From Chlorobiota bacterium (GTDB taxonomy: Bacteria; Bacteroidota; Bacteroidia; Flavobacteriales; Flavobacteriaceae): a stretch of 12,847 nt of DNA. Shown here piece by piece: positions 6,116 to 12,847 of the stretch (positions are counted from its first letter, which is position 1; each line of letters begins with the position of its first letter). Both the position numbers and the translations under genes were made by a program. The stretch covers positions 1 through 12,847 of the forward strand of contig JAADHG010000167.1 in NCBI GenBank assembly GCA_013151975.1, in the 5' to 3' direction. Under the pieces are notes generated by a model. It worked only from the letters and a program-made list of their open reading frames with translations. It did no database searches and had not been told where the DNA came from.

Positions 6116-7294
6116 ATGAACCCATCTGCTACTGGTTGGATTAAAAAATTACAACAAGTAATATCTAAGGAGAATTCTTTTTTAAACTTTTCGAAAGAAC
6201 AATTTTATGTTGCGCTTAGAAATAGTGGATTTATTTATGGTCATAATATTAAAAGCATTAGTAATAGTATAAAGAAAACAGATCTTTCCGACGAAGAAAT
6301 TTGCAAAATTAATCTCTTTTTAGCTCTTAAATATATTCATCATAATACACATTCTAAAAGAGACCTCATTGAAAGCATTATTGATTTTTATACCGAAATA
6401 GATGCTCATAAAACGTCTGTCTTTCAAGGACTTCTAGGAGGGAAAAAATCGCGATCACAATTAGAAAAAATCATACATAAACGCATACAAATTAATGATA
6501 ACATAATTACAAAAAACTTTAACTATTTTGTCATTAACGCATTGCTATTTATGGATGTTTTGGCATATAACCAATACCTGAAAACGCAACATATTTCAAG
6601 TAATTATATTAAAAAATTAGAGGCTGCCATAGAAACTATTTCTTTAGATGTACTACAATCAAAAATTATTAAAACCGAATACGATGAGAGCTTAATTAAA
6701 CTGTTTATTTCTTCCAGACGTTACCAAAATAATGCACAGATAAACTATACACAAGCCATATTGTTTTTAAAGGTTTATTTTGAAAAACAATATATTTTAG
6801 ATATTGCATGTATGGCAACTTGGGGAGACAAAATTATTGATAACGATGAGCAACAATTTTTATACCAACTGGGAAAAGATTTAAAATTGGAGCACACCTT
6901 AGTTACACAATCTATAGAAGCGGTGAATTCCTTTTACACTACCAACAAAGACAATATTGCCTTATTAAGTTCAAAAAATATTATAAAAACATTTTACGAC
7001 AATTCCAGTAAACTAGTAAGTAAACTTATTAATAGAAATGGCAAACGCTTAAAAAAAGAGTTGATACAAAGTAAAGATCTTATGATTTTACTTTCACAAT
7101 CTACAGTTAGAGATTTAAACAAAGACGAACAAAAAAAAGTACAAGAACAATTATTTGACATTTTTAAATCCATACCAAGCTTAGCTATTTTTATATTGCC
7201 AGGAGGTGCTTTACTCCTGCCTTTATTTGTTAAATTTATACCTAAATTATTACCGTCGGCTTTTGATGATAACAGAATTGAAGATGACAACTAA
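6116..7294 (+). CDS. LETM1-like protein with a TerB-like middle region
   Basis: The 392-residue protein is mostly helical. Its C-terminus (353-383), with LPGGALLLPLFVKFIPKLLPSAF, closely follows the LETM1 signature of mitochondrial inner-membrane proteins (LLP-x-K-FP-x-LPS-x-F) and gives one hydrophobic segment that may insert in the membrane. Residues about 227-268, with DIACMATWGDKIIDNDEQQFLYQLGKDLKL, resemble the TerB-like helical fold (acidic pair, then a helix). Bacteroidetes proteins of this type are named LETM1-related and have been linked to biofilm formation in annotation; the molecular role is unknown. It is the first gene of a run with 18- and 12-bp gaps to the next two genes. The ATG at 6116 lies about 25 bp after the repeat's T-run, leaving little room for a separate promoter. 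Confidence 0.75.
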   Translation: MNPSATGWIKKLQQVISKENSFLNFSKEQFYVALRNSGFIYGHNIKSISNSIKKTDLSDEEICKINLFLALKYIHHNTHSKRDLIESIIDFYTEIDAHKTSVFQGLLGGKKSRSQLEKIIHKRIQINDNIITKNFNYFVINALLFMDVLAYNQYLKTQHISSNYIKKLEAAIETISLDVLQSKIIKTEYDESLIKLFISSRRYQNNAQINYTQAILFLKVYFEKQYILDIACMATWGDKIIDNDEQQFLYQLGKDLKLEHTLVTQSIEAVNSFYTTNKDNIALLSSKNIIKTFYDNSSKLVSKLINRNGKRLKKELIQSKDLMILLSQSTVRDLNKDEQKKVQEQLFDIFKSIPSLAIFILPGGALLLPLFVKFIPKLLPSAFDDNRIEDDN

Positions 7295-7312
7295 AACTAT
7301 TACCTTTACATT

Positions 7313-7564
7313 ATGGCATTAACAAACAACGATATTTTTAAAAAATTACGAGTAGCGCACAAACTACGCGATGATGATATTGTAAAAATTTGCGCTTTAA
7401 AAGATTTTAGAGTTTCTAAAAGTGAAATCGGTGCAATTTTTAGAAACGAAAACCACCCAAAATATATGGAATGTGGTGATCAATTTTTACGTAATTTCCT
7501 TGATGGTCTTATTATTCATTTACGTGGCCCAATGCCTCCTAAAAAGACCCATAAAACATCTTAG
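7313..7564 (+). CDS. DUF1456 family protein, single repeat
   Basis: The 83-residue protein is almost entirely one DUF1456 (YehS-type) unit: TNNDIFKKLRVAHKLRDDDIVKIC, then FRVSKSEIGAIFRNENHPKYMECGDQFLRNFLDGL. E. coli YehS has two such units in about 156 residues; here there is one, followed by a short basic tail (PPKKTHKTS). No function is established for the family. It has no signal peptide or membrane segment. It sits 18 bp after the LETM1-like gene and 12 bp before the decarboxylase, so all three are probably cotranscribed. Confidence 0.88.
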   Translation: MALTNNDIFKKLRVAHKLRDDDIVKICALKDFRVSKSEIGAIFRNENHPKYMECGDQFLRNFLDGLIIHLRGPMPPKKTHKTS

Positions 7565-7576
7565 TTTTTTACTGTT

Positions 7577-9031
7577 ATGAATGAACAATCTAACACCTTT
7601 GAAACCCTAGATCCGCAAGATTGGGAACAATCTAAAGCCTTAATGCATCAAATGGTAGATGATGCTTTTGACTATACAAAAAACGTCAGAGATCGTAAAA
7701 TTTGGCAAGAAATACCAGAGCATATTTTAAATACTTTTAAAACGCCTTTACCCCAACAACCCAGTAATGCAGAAGCTGTTTATAAAGAACTTCAGGAAAC
7801 TGTATTGCCTTATCCTATGGGAAATATTCATCCGCGTTTTTGGGCTTGGTATATGGGCAGTGGAACCATTTCGGGAGTTATGGGGGATTTTTGGGCTTCC
7901 ATACTCAATCCAAATTTAGGAGGTGGTAATCATGCAGCACATAAAGTTGAAGAACAGGTTATAAGCTGGATTAAGGAGATTATAGACTTTCCGAAATCAG
8001 CGAGCGGACTTTTAGTAAGTGGTGGTTCCATGGCAAATTATGCAGCATTAGCAGTGGCTCGGAATGTAAAAGCTGGGTATGATATTCGTGCTGAAGGATT
8101 AAAAGAAAACAATCTGGTATTTTATGCATCTACCGAAATACACAGCTGTAATACCAAAGCTGTAGAGTTATTAGGTTTAGGTACCAAAGGACTCAAAAAA
8201 ATTAAAGTCAATGATGACTACACTATAAATATAGATGCCCTAAAACAGCAAATACAAGAAGATAAAGCTAACGGATTACAACCCATTTGTATTATTGGAT
8301 CTTCTGGAACTGTAAACACTGGAGCTATTGATAATTTAAACGCTATTGCAAATATCTGTAAAGATGAAAACCTTTGGTTTCATGTAGATGGTGCTATTGG
8401 TGCTATTGCCATGTTATCAGATAAAGTTAAACCACAACTCAATGGCATTGAACGTGCCGATTCTGTTGCGCTCGACTTGCATAAATGGTTGCATATGCCT
8501 TTTGAAGTAGGTTGTGTTATGATAAAAGATAGTGTTGAACATAGAAACACATTCTCGTTAATTCCAGAATATTTGGCTAAAAACACGAGAGGATTAGCTT
8601 CAGGAGACGATTGGTTTAGTGAATATGGCCTACAACTTTCCAGACGTTTTAGAGCGTTAAAAGTGTGGATGTCGCTTAAAGAACATGGCAGTGACCGTTT
8701 TGGAAGAATGATCTCTAGAAATGTGGAGCAAGCACACTATTTAGGAGCACTTATAAACAACAATAAAGATTTAGAGCTTATTGCTCCAATTGGTTTAGAT
8801 ATTGTGTGTTTTAGATATAATCCGGGAGGGTTAACTCTTGAAGCACTAAATATTTTAAATAAAGAAATAAAACTACAGATAGAAGAACGTGCCATTGCGC
8901 TACCAGGATATACCACGCTTAATAACAAGTATTGCATACGTTGTGCCATTTCTAGCCACCGTGTAACCAATGAAGATTTTGATGTGCTTATTAAGAGTAT
9001 TCTAAATATTGGTTTAGAACTTATAAGTTAA
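7577..9031 (+). CDS. PLP-dependent group II decarboxylase, aromatic-amino-acid type
   Basis: The 484-residue enzyme has the fold-type I group II decarboxylase layout (AADC, GAD and histidine decarboxylase relatives). Lys303 in DLHKW is the PLP Schiff-base lysine, Asp271 in HVDGA contacts the pyridine nitrogen, and His189 in EIHSCN stacks on the ring. The N-terminal IHPRFWAWYMGSG region and LNPNLGGGNHAAHKVEEQVISWI match substrate-side segments of the family. The usual DPHKW is here DLHKW, which I have the impression is frequent in Bacteroidetes members. Likely a cytoplasmic amino-acid decarboxylase giving an amine and CO2; the substrate cannot be assigned, and no transporter lies nearby to help. 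It is third of a close + run and ends 8 bp before the convergent LytTR gene. Confidence 0.88.
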   Translation: MNEQSNTFETLDPQDWEQSKALMHQMVDDAFDYTKNVRDRKIWQEIPEHILNTFKTPLPQQPSNAEAVYKELQETVLPYPMGNIHPRFWAWYMGSGTISGVMGDFWASILNPNLGGGNHAAHKVEEQVISWIKEIIDFPKSASGLLVSGGSMANYAALAVARNVKAGYDIRAEGLKENNLVFYASTEIHSCNTKAVELLGLGTKGLKKIKVNDDYTINIDALKQQIQEDKANGLQPICIIGSSGTVNTGAIDNLNAIANICKDENLWFHVDGAIGAIAMLSDKVKPQLNGIERADSVALDLHKWLHMPFEVGCVMIKDSVEHRNTFSLIPEYLAKNTRGLASGDDWFSEYGLQLSRRFRALKVWMSLKEHGSDRFGRMISRNVEQAHYLGALINNNKDLELIAPIGLDIVCFRYNPGGLTLEALNILNKEIKLQIEERAIALPGYTTLNNKYCIRCAISSHRVTNEDFDVLIKSILNIGLELIS

Positions 9032-9039
9032 ATTAAAAT

Positions 9040-9795
9040 TTACTCCAGCCAAGTTTTAAAATCCTTTACCCGCTCTCTGGCCACAATTACGTCTTGTTCA
9101 TTATAAGAATTAAGCTTTATTTGTAAGCGCGAATTGGTATAGCTTACCATATCTTTTATAGCATTAATGTTTACAAAGAATTTGCGGTTAATTCGAAAAA
9201 AAGTATGTGGTTCCAACTCATTTTCTAAAAGCTCGAGTGTTGTATCTAACAAGTAGTTTCTACCATCGATAGTGTGTAAATAGGTGCCTTTATTTTCGCT
9301 ATAAAAACATTCAATATCTTCAATATTTATAAGTTTTAAATGTTGGCCTACTTTTATAGAAAAGCGTTTTTTATACTCGCGATCTATCGGGTTGACAAGT
9401 AATTTCTTTATATCATTAAAATCTAAAGTAACTGGTTTACTTTGTGGTAAACGCTCTTTAAATTTCTGAACTGCTTTATCTAACTCATCTTCATCAATGG
9501 GTTTCAATAGATAATCTATACTATTTAATTTAAAGGCCTGCAACGCATATTCATCATACGCTGTTGTGAAAATTATAGCTGATTTAATCTCAATAGCTTC
9601 AAAGATTTCAAAAGATAAACCATCACTTAACTGAATGTCCAGAAAAATTAAATCGGGATGCTCATTATTTTGAAACCATGCTATAGATTCTTCTACCGAA
9701 TGTAGCATGGTTTGTGTTTCGACATCTAGATTACTTAACATGCGCTGTAACCTACGTGCTGATGGCTTTTCGTCTTCAATAATTATTACATTCAT
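9040..9795 (-). CDS. LytTR-family response regulator
   Basis: The 251-residue regulator has an N-terminal receiver (1-120) and a C-terminal LytTR DNA-binding domain (about 145-248). In the receiver, Glu7-Asp8, phospho-acceptor Asp53 in IFLDIQLSDG, Thr77 in FTTAYDEYALQAF and Lys98 in YLLKPID form the switch. The LytTR domain shows FSIKVGQHLKLINIEDIECFYSE, TFFRINRKFFVNINAI and the terminal RERVKDFKTWLE. Such regulators bind pairs of short direct repeats and partner with LytS-type kinases; one lies two genes upstream on the same strand. It is separated from the 2TM gene by 108 bp. A stable hairpin lies 6 nt before its ATG. Confidence 0.95.
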   Translation of the reverse strand: MNVIIIEDEKPSARRLQRMLSNLDVETQTMLHSVEESIAWFQNNEHPDLIFLDIQLSDGLSFEIFEAIEIKSAIIFTTAYDEYALQAFKLNSIDYLLKPIDEDELDKAVQKFKERLPQSKPVTLDFNDIKKLLVNPIDREYKKRFSIKVGQHLKLINIEDIECFYSENKGTYLHTIDGRNYLLDTTLELLENELEPHTFFRINRKFFVNINAIKDMVSYTNSRLQIKLNSYNEQDVIVARERVKDFKTWLE

Positions 9796-9801
9796 ATTTA
9801 T

Positions 9802-9828
9802 TTTCCACGAAAGTGGAAATCTTTTTTT
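9802..9828 (+). terminator. GNRA-loop hairpin with T-run, + strand, upstream of the LytTR gene
   Basis: TTTCCAC (9802-9808) and GTGGAAA (9813-9819) form a 7-bp stem closed by a GAAA tetraloop, followed on the + strand by CTTTTTTT. That is an intrinsic-terminator shape for + strand RNA, although the nearest + gene ends at 9031. In minus-strand RNA the same hairpin sits 6 nt before the LytTR start codon and could cover its ribosome-binding region. Confidence 0.5.
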
Positions 9829-9903
9829 ATTAATATTAATTTAATGTGCCACTAATACACAAATATTTTTTAAAACTACATACTGAAAATTGCAAACTGA
9901 ATA

Positions 9904-10212
9904 TTATTCCCAATTGCGTTTATCTTTATTCATATATTCTTCAATCTTACGATTTTCCCAATCTTTACTAAAAAATATACGCAGTCCAAAAACTCCCATA
10001 AAGTGAAAAAACAGTCCTATGCCCCAGAAAAATGCAGTAGCAAATGTACCAAATTGCCAAATTGTTTCATCGGAATCTAAGTTTCTAGCAATTGTAATAA
10101 TTAAAAACGTGTTTACAATGATATACCATGCAAGGTGCCAGTAAAACCCTTTGAGTTTATCTAGCCTTTTCTTTGCCCTGATATATGCTTCTTCTTGATT
10201 AAAATCTTTCAT
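9904..10212 (-). CDS. 2TM domain protein
   Basis: The 102-residue protein is a bare 2TM domain: a basic amphipathic lead (YIRAKKRLDKLKGFYWHL), a first membrane helix (about 27-45), a short loop with DSDETIWQF, a second membrane helix (about 55-77), and a tail DWENRKIEEYMNK ending in Trp-Glu. The family is frequent in Bacteroidetes near LytS/LytTR systems, and its function is not known. It lies 15 bp after the histidine kinase gene, whose C-terminus carries a copy of the same domain, so the two probably interact or arose by duplication. Confidence 0.9.
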   Translation of the reverse strand: MKDFNQEEAYIRAKKRLDKLKGFYWHLAWYIIVNTFLIITIARNLDSDETIWQFGTFATAFFWGIGLFFHFMGVFGLRIFFSKDWENRKIEEYMNKDKRNWE

Positions 10213-10227
10213 GTGTTACTTTTTTTA

Positions 10228-11577
10228 TTAACTCCAACGGTTACTTTCTTCTTCCTTACGCATAAATTCTTCAATTTTTTTACGTTCCCAATCTCTACCA
10301 TAAATGCCGCCATTAACAAAAACTCTAAACGCTTGAATTGTTAATCCTAATCCCCAACCAAACATTGGAAACCAGAACCATTGTATAGTATATGGTGTAA
10401 AAGTGTACCATATAAAAATTAAAAATGGGATAACGAATATATACGATATTAAGCTGTAATAAAACCCTTGTAACTCTTCTACATGTTTACGTGCTCTTAC
10501 ATAAATTGTGTCGTCTAATTGTGATGATTGTGTTGTTCTCATAATTGATATTTGTTTAGTAAGCATTGGGATTGCTACGGCAAAACTTTTTGCTTGTTGA
10601 TTGATGTTTACTTTTTTATTAGTTAATAATTGGTAGCGCTGCATAATATTGCTTAATCCTACACCACTACTCTTTTTTAAAATTTGTTTAGGCTGTAAAT
10701 TATTCTCTACTACTAGAGTACCATTAACTTCATATATTTTTATATGTAATGGCTTACTAGATGTTACTGTATTGTGCTTTACCGCATTTTCCAGTAATAA
10801 CTGTAACGATAATGGTACCACTTTACTTTCCGGGTTTGAAGCCTTATCTGGAATATCGAAAATAATACTGTCTTCAAAACGCATTTTCAACAAAGACATA
10901 TAGGTTTTTGCAAATTCTAGTTCTTCGTCTACAGTTACTAATTCTTTATTCTTTTGTTCTAACACATAACGATATACTTTAGATAGAGAAGTAGTAAACT
11001 TTTGTGCATTATTTGGATTTTCTTCTATTAAACTTGTGAGTACATTTAAGCTATTAAATAGAAAATGAGGGTCTAACTGATTTTTTAAAGCATCAAACTT
11101 AGCGCTCGCTGTTCCAGCAATAATTTTTTGTTCTTTTATCTTATTCTTTTGATATCTGTTATAGAAATAAATAAAATGAAAGATGGCAACAATGGTTAAA
11201 GTAATCCATATACCAAACGTGTAATTTTTAAACGTTTCATTAGCAATAAACTCTTTAAAAGTTTTACCATTATAGAGCACTGAGGTGAAAACCCTTAAAA
11301 TAAATAAGTCAATTAATGTAATTATCACTGAGCCAACAACTCCAATAGTAATACGTTTTAGCATATCACCTTTTTGCCATTGCCTACATTCCAAATAATC
11401 AAAATAATACATATTGGAAAAACTAATTACAAAAGAATATAGCTGATAAAACGCAAACTCGATTAAAAATTCATTACCGCTTTCATAATTAAATCCATCA
11501 TAAATTAAATTGCCAATTACAAAGATGATGCATCCAATAAAAAAAGTGATGATAATATATTTAGTCGTTTTACCCAT
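10228..11577 (-). CDS. LytS-type membrane histidine kinase with C-terminal 2TM domain
   Basis: The 449-residue protein has four N-terminal membrane helices (about 7-28, 41-58, 75-98 and 121-139), then a linker and a His_kinase domain with His171 in NQLDPHFLFNSLN, the LytS signature. An ATPase domain follows, with N264 in LLENAVKHN and the G box SSGVGLSNI (303-311). A second 2TM domain occupies about 357-442, with helices near 372-392 and 398-420 and the tail DWERKKIEEFMRK. A kinase with a membrane domain appended after its ATPase domain is unusual: both ends are tethered to the membrane, so the tail could restrain or sense. It lies 26 bp after the TPR-like gene and 15 bp before the free 2TM gene. 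The LytTR regulator two genes on is the likely partner. The signal is unknown. Confidence 0.92.
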   Translation of the reverse strand: MGKTTKYIIITFFIGCIIFVIGNLIYDGFNYESGNEFLIEFAFYQLYSFVISFSNMYYFDYLECRQWQKGDMLKRITIGVVGSVIITLIDLFILRVFTSVLYNGKTFKEFIANETFKNYTFGIWITLTIVAIFHFIYFYNRYQKNKIKEQKIIAGTASAKFDALKNQLDPHFLFNSLNVLTSLIEENPNNAQKFTTSLSKVYRYVLEQKNKELVTVDEELEFAKTYMSLLKMRFEDSIIFDIPDKASNPESKVVPLSLQLLLENAVKHNTVTSSKPLHIKIYEVNGTLVVENNLQPKQILKKSSGVGLSNIMQRYQLLTNKKVNINQQAKSFAVAIPMLTKQISIMRTTQSSQLDDTIYVRARKHVEELQGFYYSLISYIFVIPFLIFIWYTFTPYTIQWFWFPMFGWGLGLTIQAFRVFVNGGIYGRDWERKKIEEFMRKEEESNRWS

Positions 11578-11603
11578 GATTTAATTCTTCTATAATCAAA
11601 TTC

Positions 11604-12221
11604 TTATTTACAATCTGCTAAAATTTGTTCAGCACGCTCTTTTCCCCATTTAGGATAAAAAGGTGTTTCAGGTTTAAAGTTAGCAAAAAGTTCTAAGGCT
11701 CTTTCTACATCTTTACAAAAAGGTTTTGTATCCTGTCCAAAAAAACGAGCACTTCCCATAGCCCATTCTGCTTTATTTAAAACCACACGTGGATTATTAG
11801 GCGCTATTTGTTCTGCTTTCGCGTATAATGCAGTTACTTTTGGTGATAAGGTCATGCCGTAAGAAGCGCCATCATAAGCTACCCAAGCCGTATGTAACAA
11901 AGCTTGTAATACTAATAATTCTGGATTGTTTTTTGAAATGGTGGTGGCATCATTTAATAAATCCTGTGCTTTTGCCAATTGTGCTGTTAATTTTTCTTTG
12001 TCTTTCTCTCCAAAACTATTTACAATATTAATTTGTGCAGCATAATATGGCGGTAACCAATTATCAGGTTCAGCTTTTGCAATACGTTCAAATAAGTTAG
12101 ATGCTTCAGTTGGGTTTGTTCTCCAAAGTTCAAAGGCTTTTTGCATACCTTTTTCGTAGTTTGATTGTGCACTTAATAATTGAGTAATAAATAGTGCTAA
12201 GATGATTGCTAACTTTTGCAT
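11604..12221 (-). CDS. Exported TPR-like protein of unknown function
   Basis: I start at the ATG at 12221, giving 205 residues with a clean signal peptide (MQKLAIILALFITQLLSA, cleaved before QSNYEKG). A start at 12272 would add 17 residues before that signal and would lie upstream of the predicted transcription start. The mature part is helical with TPR-like helix pairs, for example EKGMQKAFELWRTNPTEASN, AKAEPDNWLPPYYAA and AKAEQIAPNNPRVVLN. The C-terminal FKPETPFYPKWGKERAEQ looks conserved. It should be periplasmic. As first gene of the kinase/LytTR operon it may be a sensing accessory, but this is inference. Confidence 0.8.
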   Translation of the reverse strand: MQKLAIILALFITQLLSAQSNYEKGMQKAFELWRTNPTEASNLFERIAKAEPDNWLPPYYAAQINIVNSFGEKDKEKLTAQLAKAQDLLNDATTISKNNPELLVLQALLHTAWVAYDGASYGMTLSPKVTALYAKAEQIAPNNPRVVLNKAEWAMGSARFFGQDTKPFCKDVERALELFANFKPETPFYPKWGKERAEQILADCK

Positions 12222-12246
12222 AATAGTTTGTTTTTTAATTATGATA

Positions 12247-12272
12247 CAAATATCTTTCATTTGTTTCATCAA
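12247..12272 (-). promoter_or_regulatory. Candidate promoter of the LytTR/2TM operon
   Basis: On the minus strand, 12254-12247 reads GATATTTG, one base off TAnnTTTG, and TTG lies at 12272-12270, 15 bp upstream of it, within the range of Bacteroidetes promoters. Transcription would start near 12240, about 20 nt before the ATG at 12221. Confidence 0.45.
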
Positions 12273-12290
12273 CTAAAAAGAGAGTGACCC

Positions 12291-12343
12291 AATTGTAATT
12301 TTAATAGGATGACTTGTAATTATTTCTAAATCCACTTGAAAAT
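12291..12343. repeat. Three 10-bp direct repeats spaced 21-22 bp
   Basis: AATTGTAATT (12291-12300), ACTTGTAATT (12312-12321) and ACTTGAAAAT (12334-12343) are in the same orientation, with start-to-start distances of 21 and 22 bp, two helical turns. The first two differ at one base, the third at two from the second. They lie upstream of the predicted operon promoter, between the divergent genes. LytTR regulators bind short direct repeats with this period, so they are candidate sites for the operon's own regulator. Confidence 0.4.
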
Positions 12344-12384
12344 GTGTAACTTAGTGAGCATTATATAAGAATTCATTCAATTTT

Positions 12385-12804
12385 ATGTTAGACATTAAAA
12401 CCGTTGAATATATTGTATTTGGCATTATAGGTTTTTTAGTTTTATTTAATGTATATCTCAATTTTAATAAAATTAAAAACGACACTGTAAATGTTATTTT
12501 AAAGAACTGGGCGTACTCAAAATATTTCTTTATTACGTTTATTTGGGGTGTTTTAGGAGGGCATTTCTTTTTAGGAACAAGAACTCCTGTTTTTGGTAGT
12601 AATTGGTGGCTTCCTGTGGTTTTGGTTATTATTCTAGTTGCTATTTTAGTCTTTATTGGAAAGCGATTAGCTAAAGGTTTTAGAATTAAAAGACGATATC
12701 AGTTACTACTACTAATTGCAGGCTTATTGTATGGTCACTTTTTTTGGTCGCAACGTCATATTCCACAAGTAGAATTTCCATGGGAAATAACTTCAATACC
12801 TTAA
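12385..12804 (+). CDS. Small four-helix membrane protein, function unknown
   Basis: The 139-residue protein has four hydrophobic segments (about 6-28, 46-64, 75-92 and 104-121), with basic residues near 94-104 (KRLAKGFRIKRR) in the loop before the last helix. I do not recognise the family. The second and fourth helices each contain Gly-His-Phe-Phe (59-62 and 117-120) in similar surroundings (GVLGGHFFLG and GLLYGHFFWS), suggesting an internal repeat of a helix pair. There is no signal peptide cleavage motif. It diverges from the TPR/kinase operon, and another coding start follows 4 bp after its stop. No clear -7 element is seen before its ATG; the nearest is TAACTTAG at 12347-12354, one mismatch from consensus. 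Confidence 0.8.
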   Translation: MLDIKTVEYIVFGIIGFLVLFNVYLNFNKIKNDTVNVILKNWAYSKYFFITFIWGVLGGHFFLGTRTPVFGSNWWLPVVLVIILVAILVFIGKRLAKGFRIKRRYQLLLLIAGLLYGHFFWSQRHIPQVEFPWEITSIP

Positions 12805-12808
12805 CTGA

Positions 12809-12847
12809 ATGAATGTACAAGAATTTAAAACGCTAATAAACAATGAG
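12809..12847 (+). CDS. Start of the next gene, cut by the window
   Basis: An ATG at 12809 opens a frame (MNVQEFKTLINNE) that runs to the window edge without a stop. It begins 4 bp after the stop of the membrane protein gene, typical of an operon partner. Thirteen codons are too few to name it. Confidence 0.5.
   Translation, partial: MNVQEFKTLINNE

Noticed and set aside
9796..9903. Internal promoter for the LytTR gene (AATATTTG on the - strand in the 108-bp gap)
   Set aside because: The -7 match is imperfect and no -33 element lies at suitable distance, so an independent promoter is possible but not supported.
12222..12272. Longer start (MMKQMKD...) for the TPR-like protein
   Set aside because: It would put 17 residues in front of a complete signal peptide and lies upstream of the predicted transcription start near 12240.

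Overview
The window is AT-rich, has short A/T-rich leaders, and carries candidate promoters of the Bacteroidetes type (TAnnTTTG at -7). It also holds several families characteristic of Flavobacteriia: 2TM-domain proteins, a LETM1-like protein with the LPGG...LPSAF tail, a single-repeat DUF1456 protein and a CuZn superoxide dismutase lipoprotein. I read it as chromosome of a marine-type or free-living Flavobacteriaceae bacterium. I see no tRNA, rRNA, CRISPR array, transposase or phage gene.

Layout, left to right. (1) 2-289 is the C-terminal end of a sigma-54-dependent (NtrC/Fis-type) activator whose front lies outside the window. (2) 571-2477 (+) is a two-gene signalling unit: a soluble PAS-PAS histidine kinase and, overlapping it by 4 bp, a stand-alone CheY-like receiver. 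(3) 2478-2800 has no gene but is rich in inverted repeats; one strong hairpin probably terminates one or both convergent transcripts. (4) 2801-5027 (-) is hemN followed 28 bp later by a tandem-domain universal stress protein. The hemN promoter has a perfect 14-bp palindrome centred about 41.5 bp upstream of the predicted transcription start, the geometry of an FNR/CRP-type activator, which suits oxygen-responsive control. (5) 5324-5923 (+) is a lipoprotein CuZn superoxide dismutase, closed by a composite inverted-repeat element at 5944-6090 that looks like a dispersed flavobacterial repeat with terminator arms. (6) 6116-9031 (+) is a tight run of a LETM1/TerB-like protein, a DUF1456 protein and a PLP-dependent group II decarboxylase. 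(7) 9040-12221 (-) is a probable four-gene signalling operon in transcription order: an exported TPR-like protein, a LytS-type membrane histidine kinase with an extra C-terminal 2TM domain, a free 2TM protein, and a LytTR response regulator. (8) 12385-12804 (+) is a small four-helix membrane protein of unknown function, followed 4 bp later by the first codons of another gene.

The main themes are environmental signalling (three regulatory systems) and oxygen/stress physiology (hemN, universal stress protein, superoxide dismutase). I found no complete unknown system that I can defend. The points most worth a second look are the FNR-like hemN promoter, three direct repeats spaced 21-22 bp upstream of the LytTR/2TM operon, the duplicated 2TM domain in that operon, the 8-bp convergent junction with a plus-strand terminator-like hairpin 770 bp further on, and the structured gap at 2478-2800.
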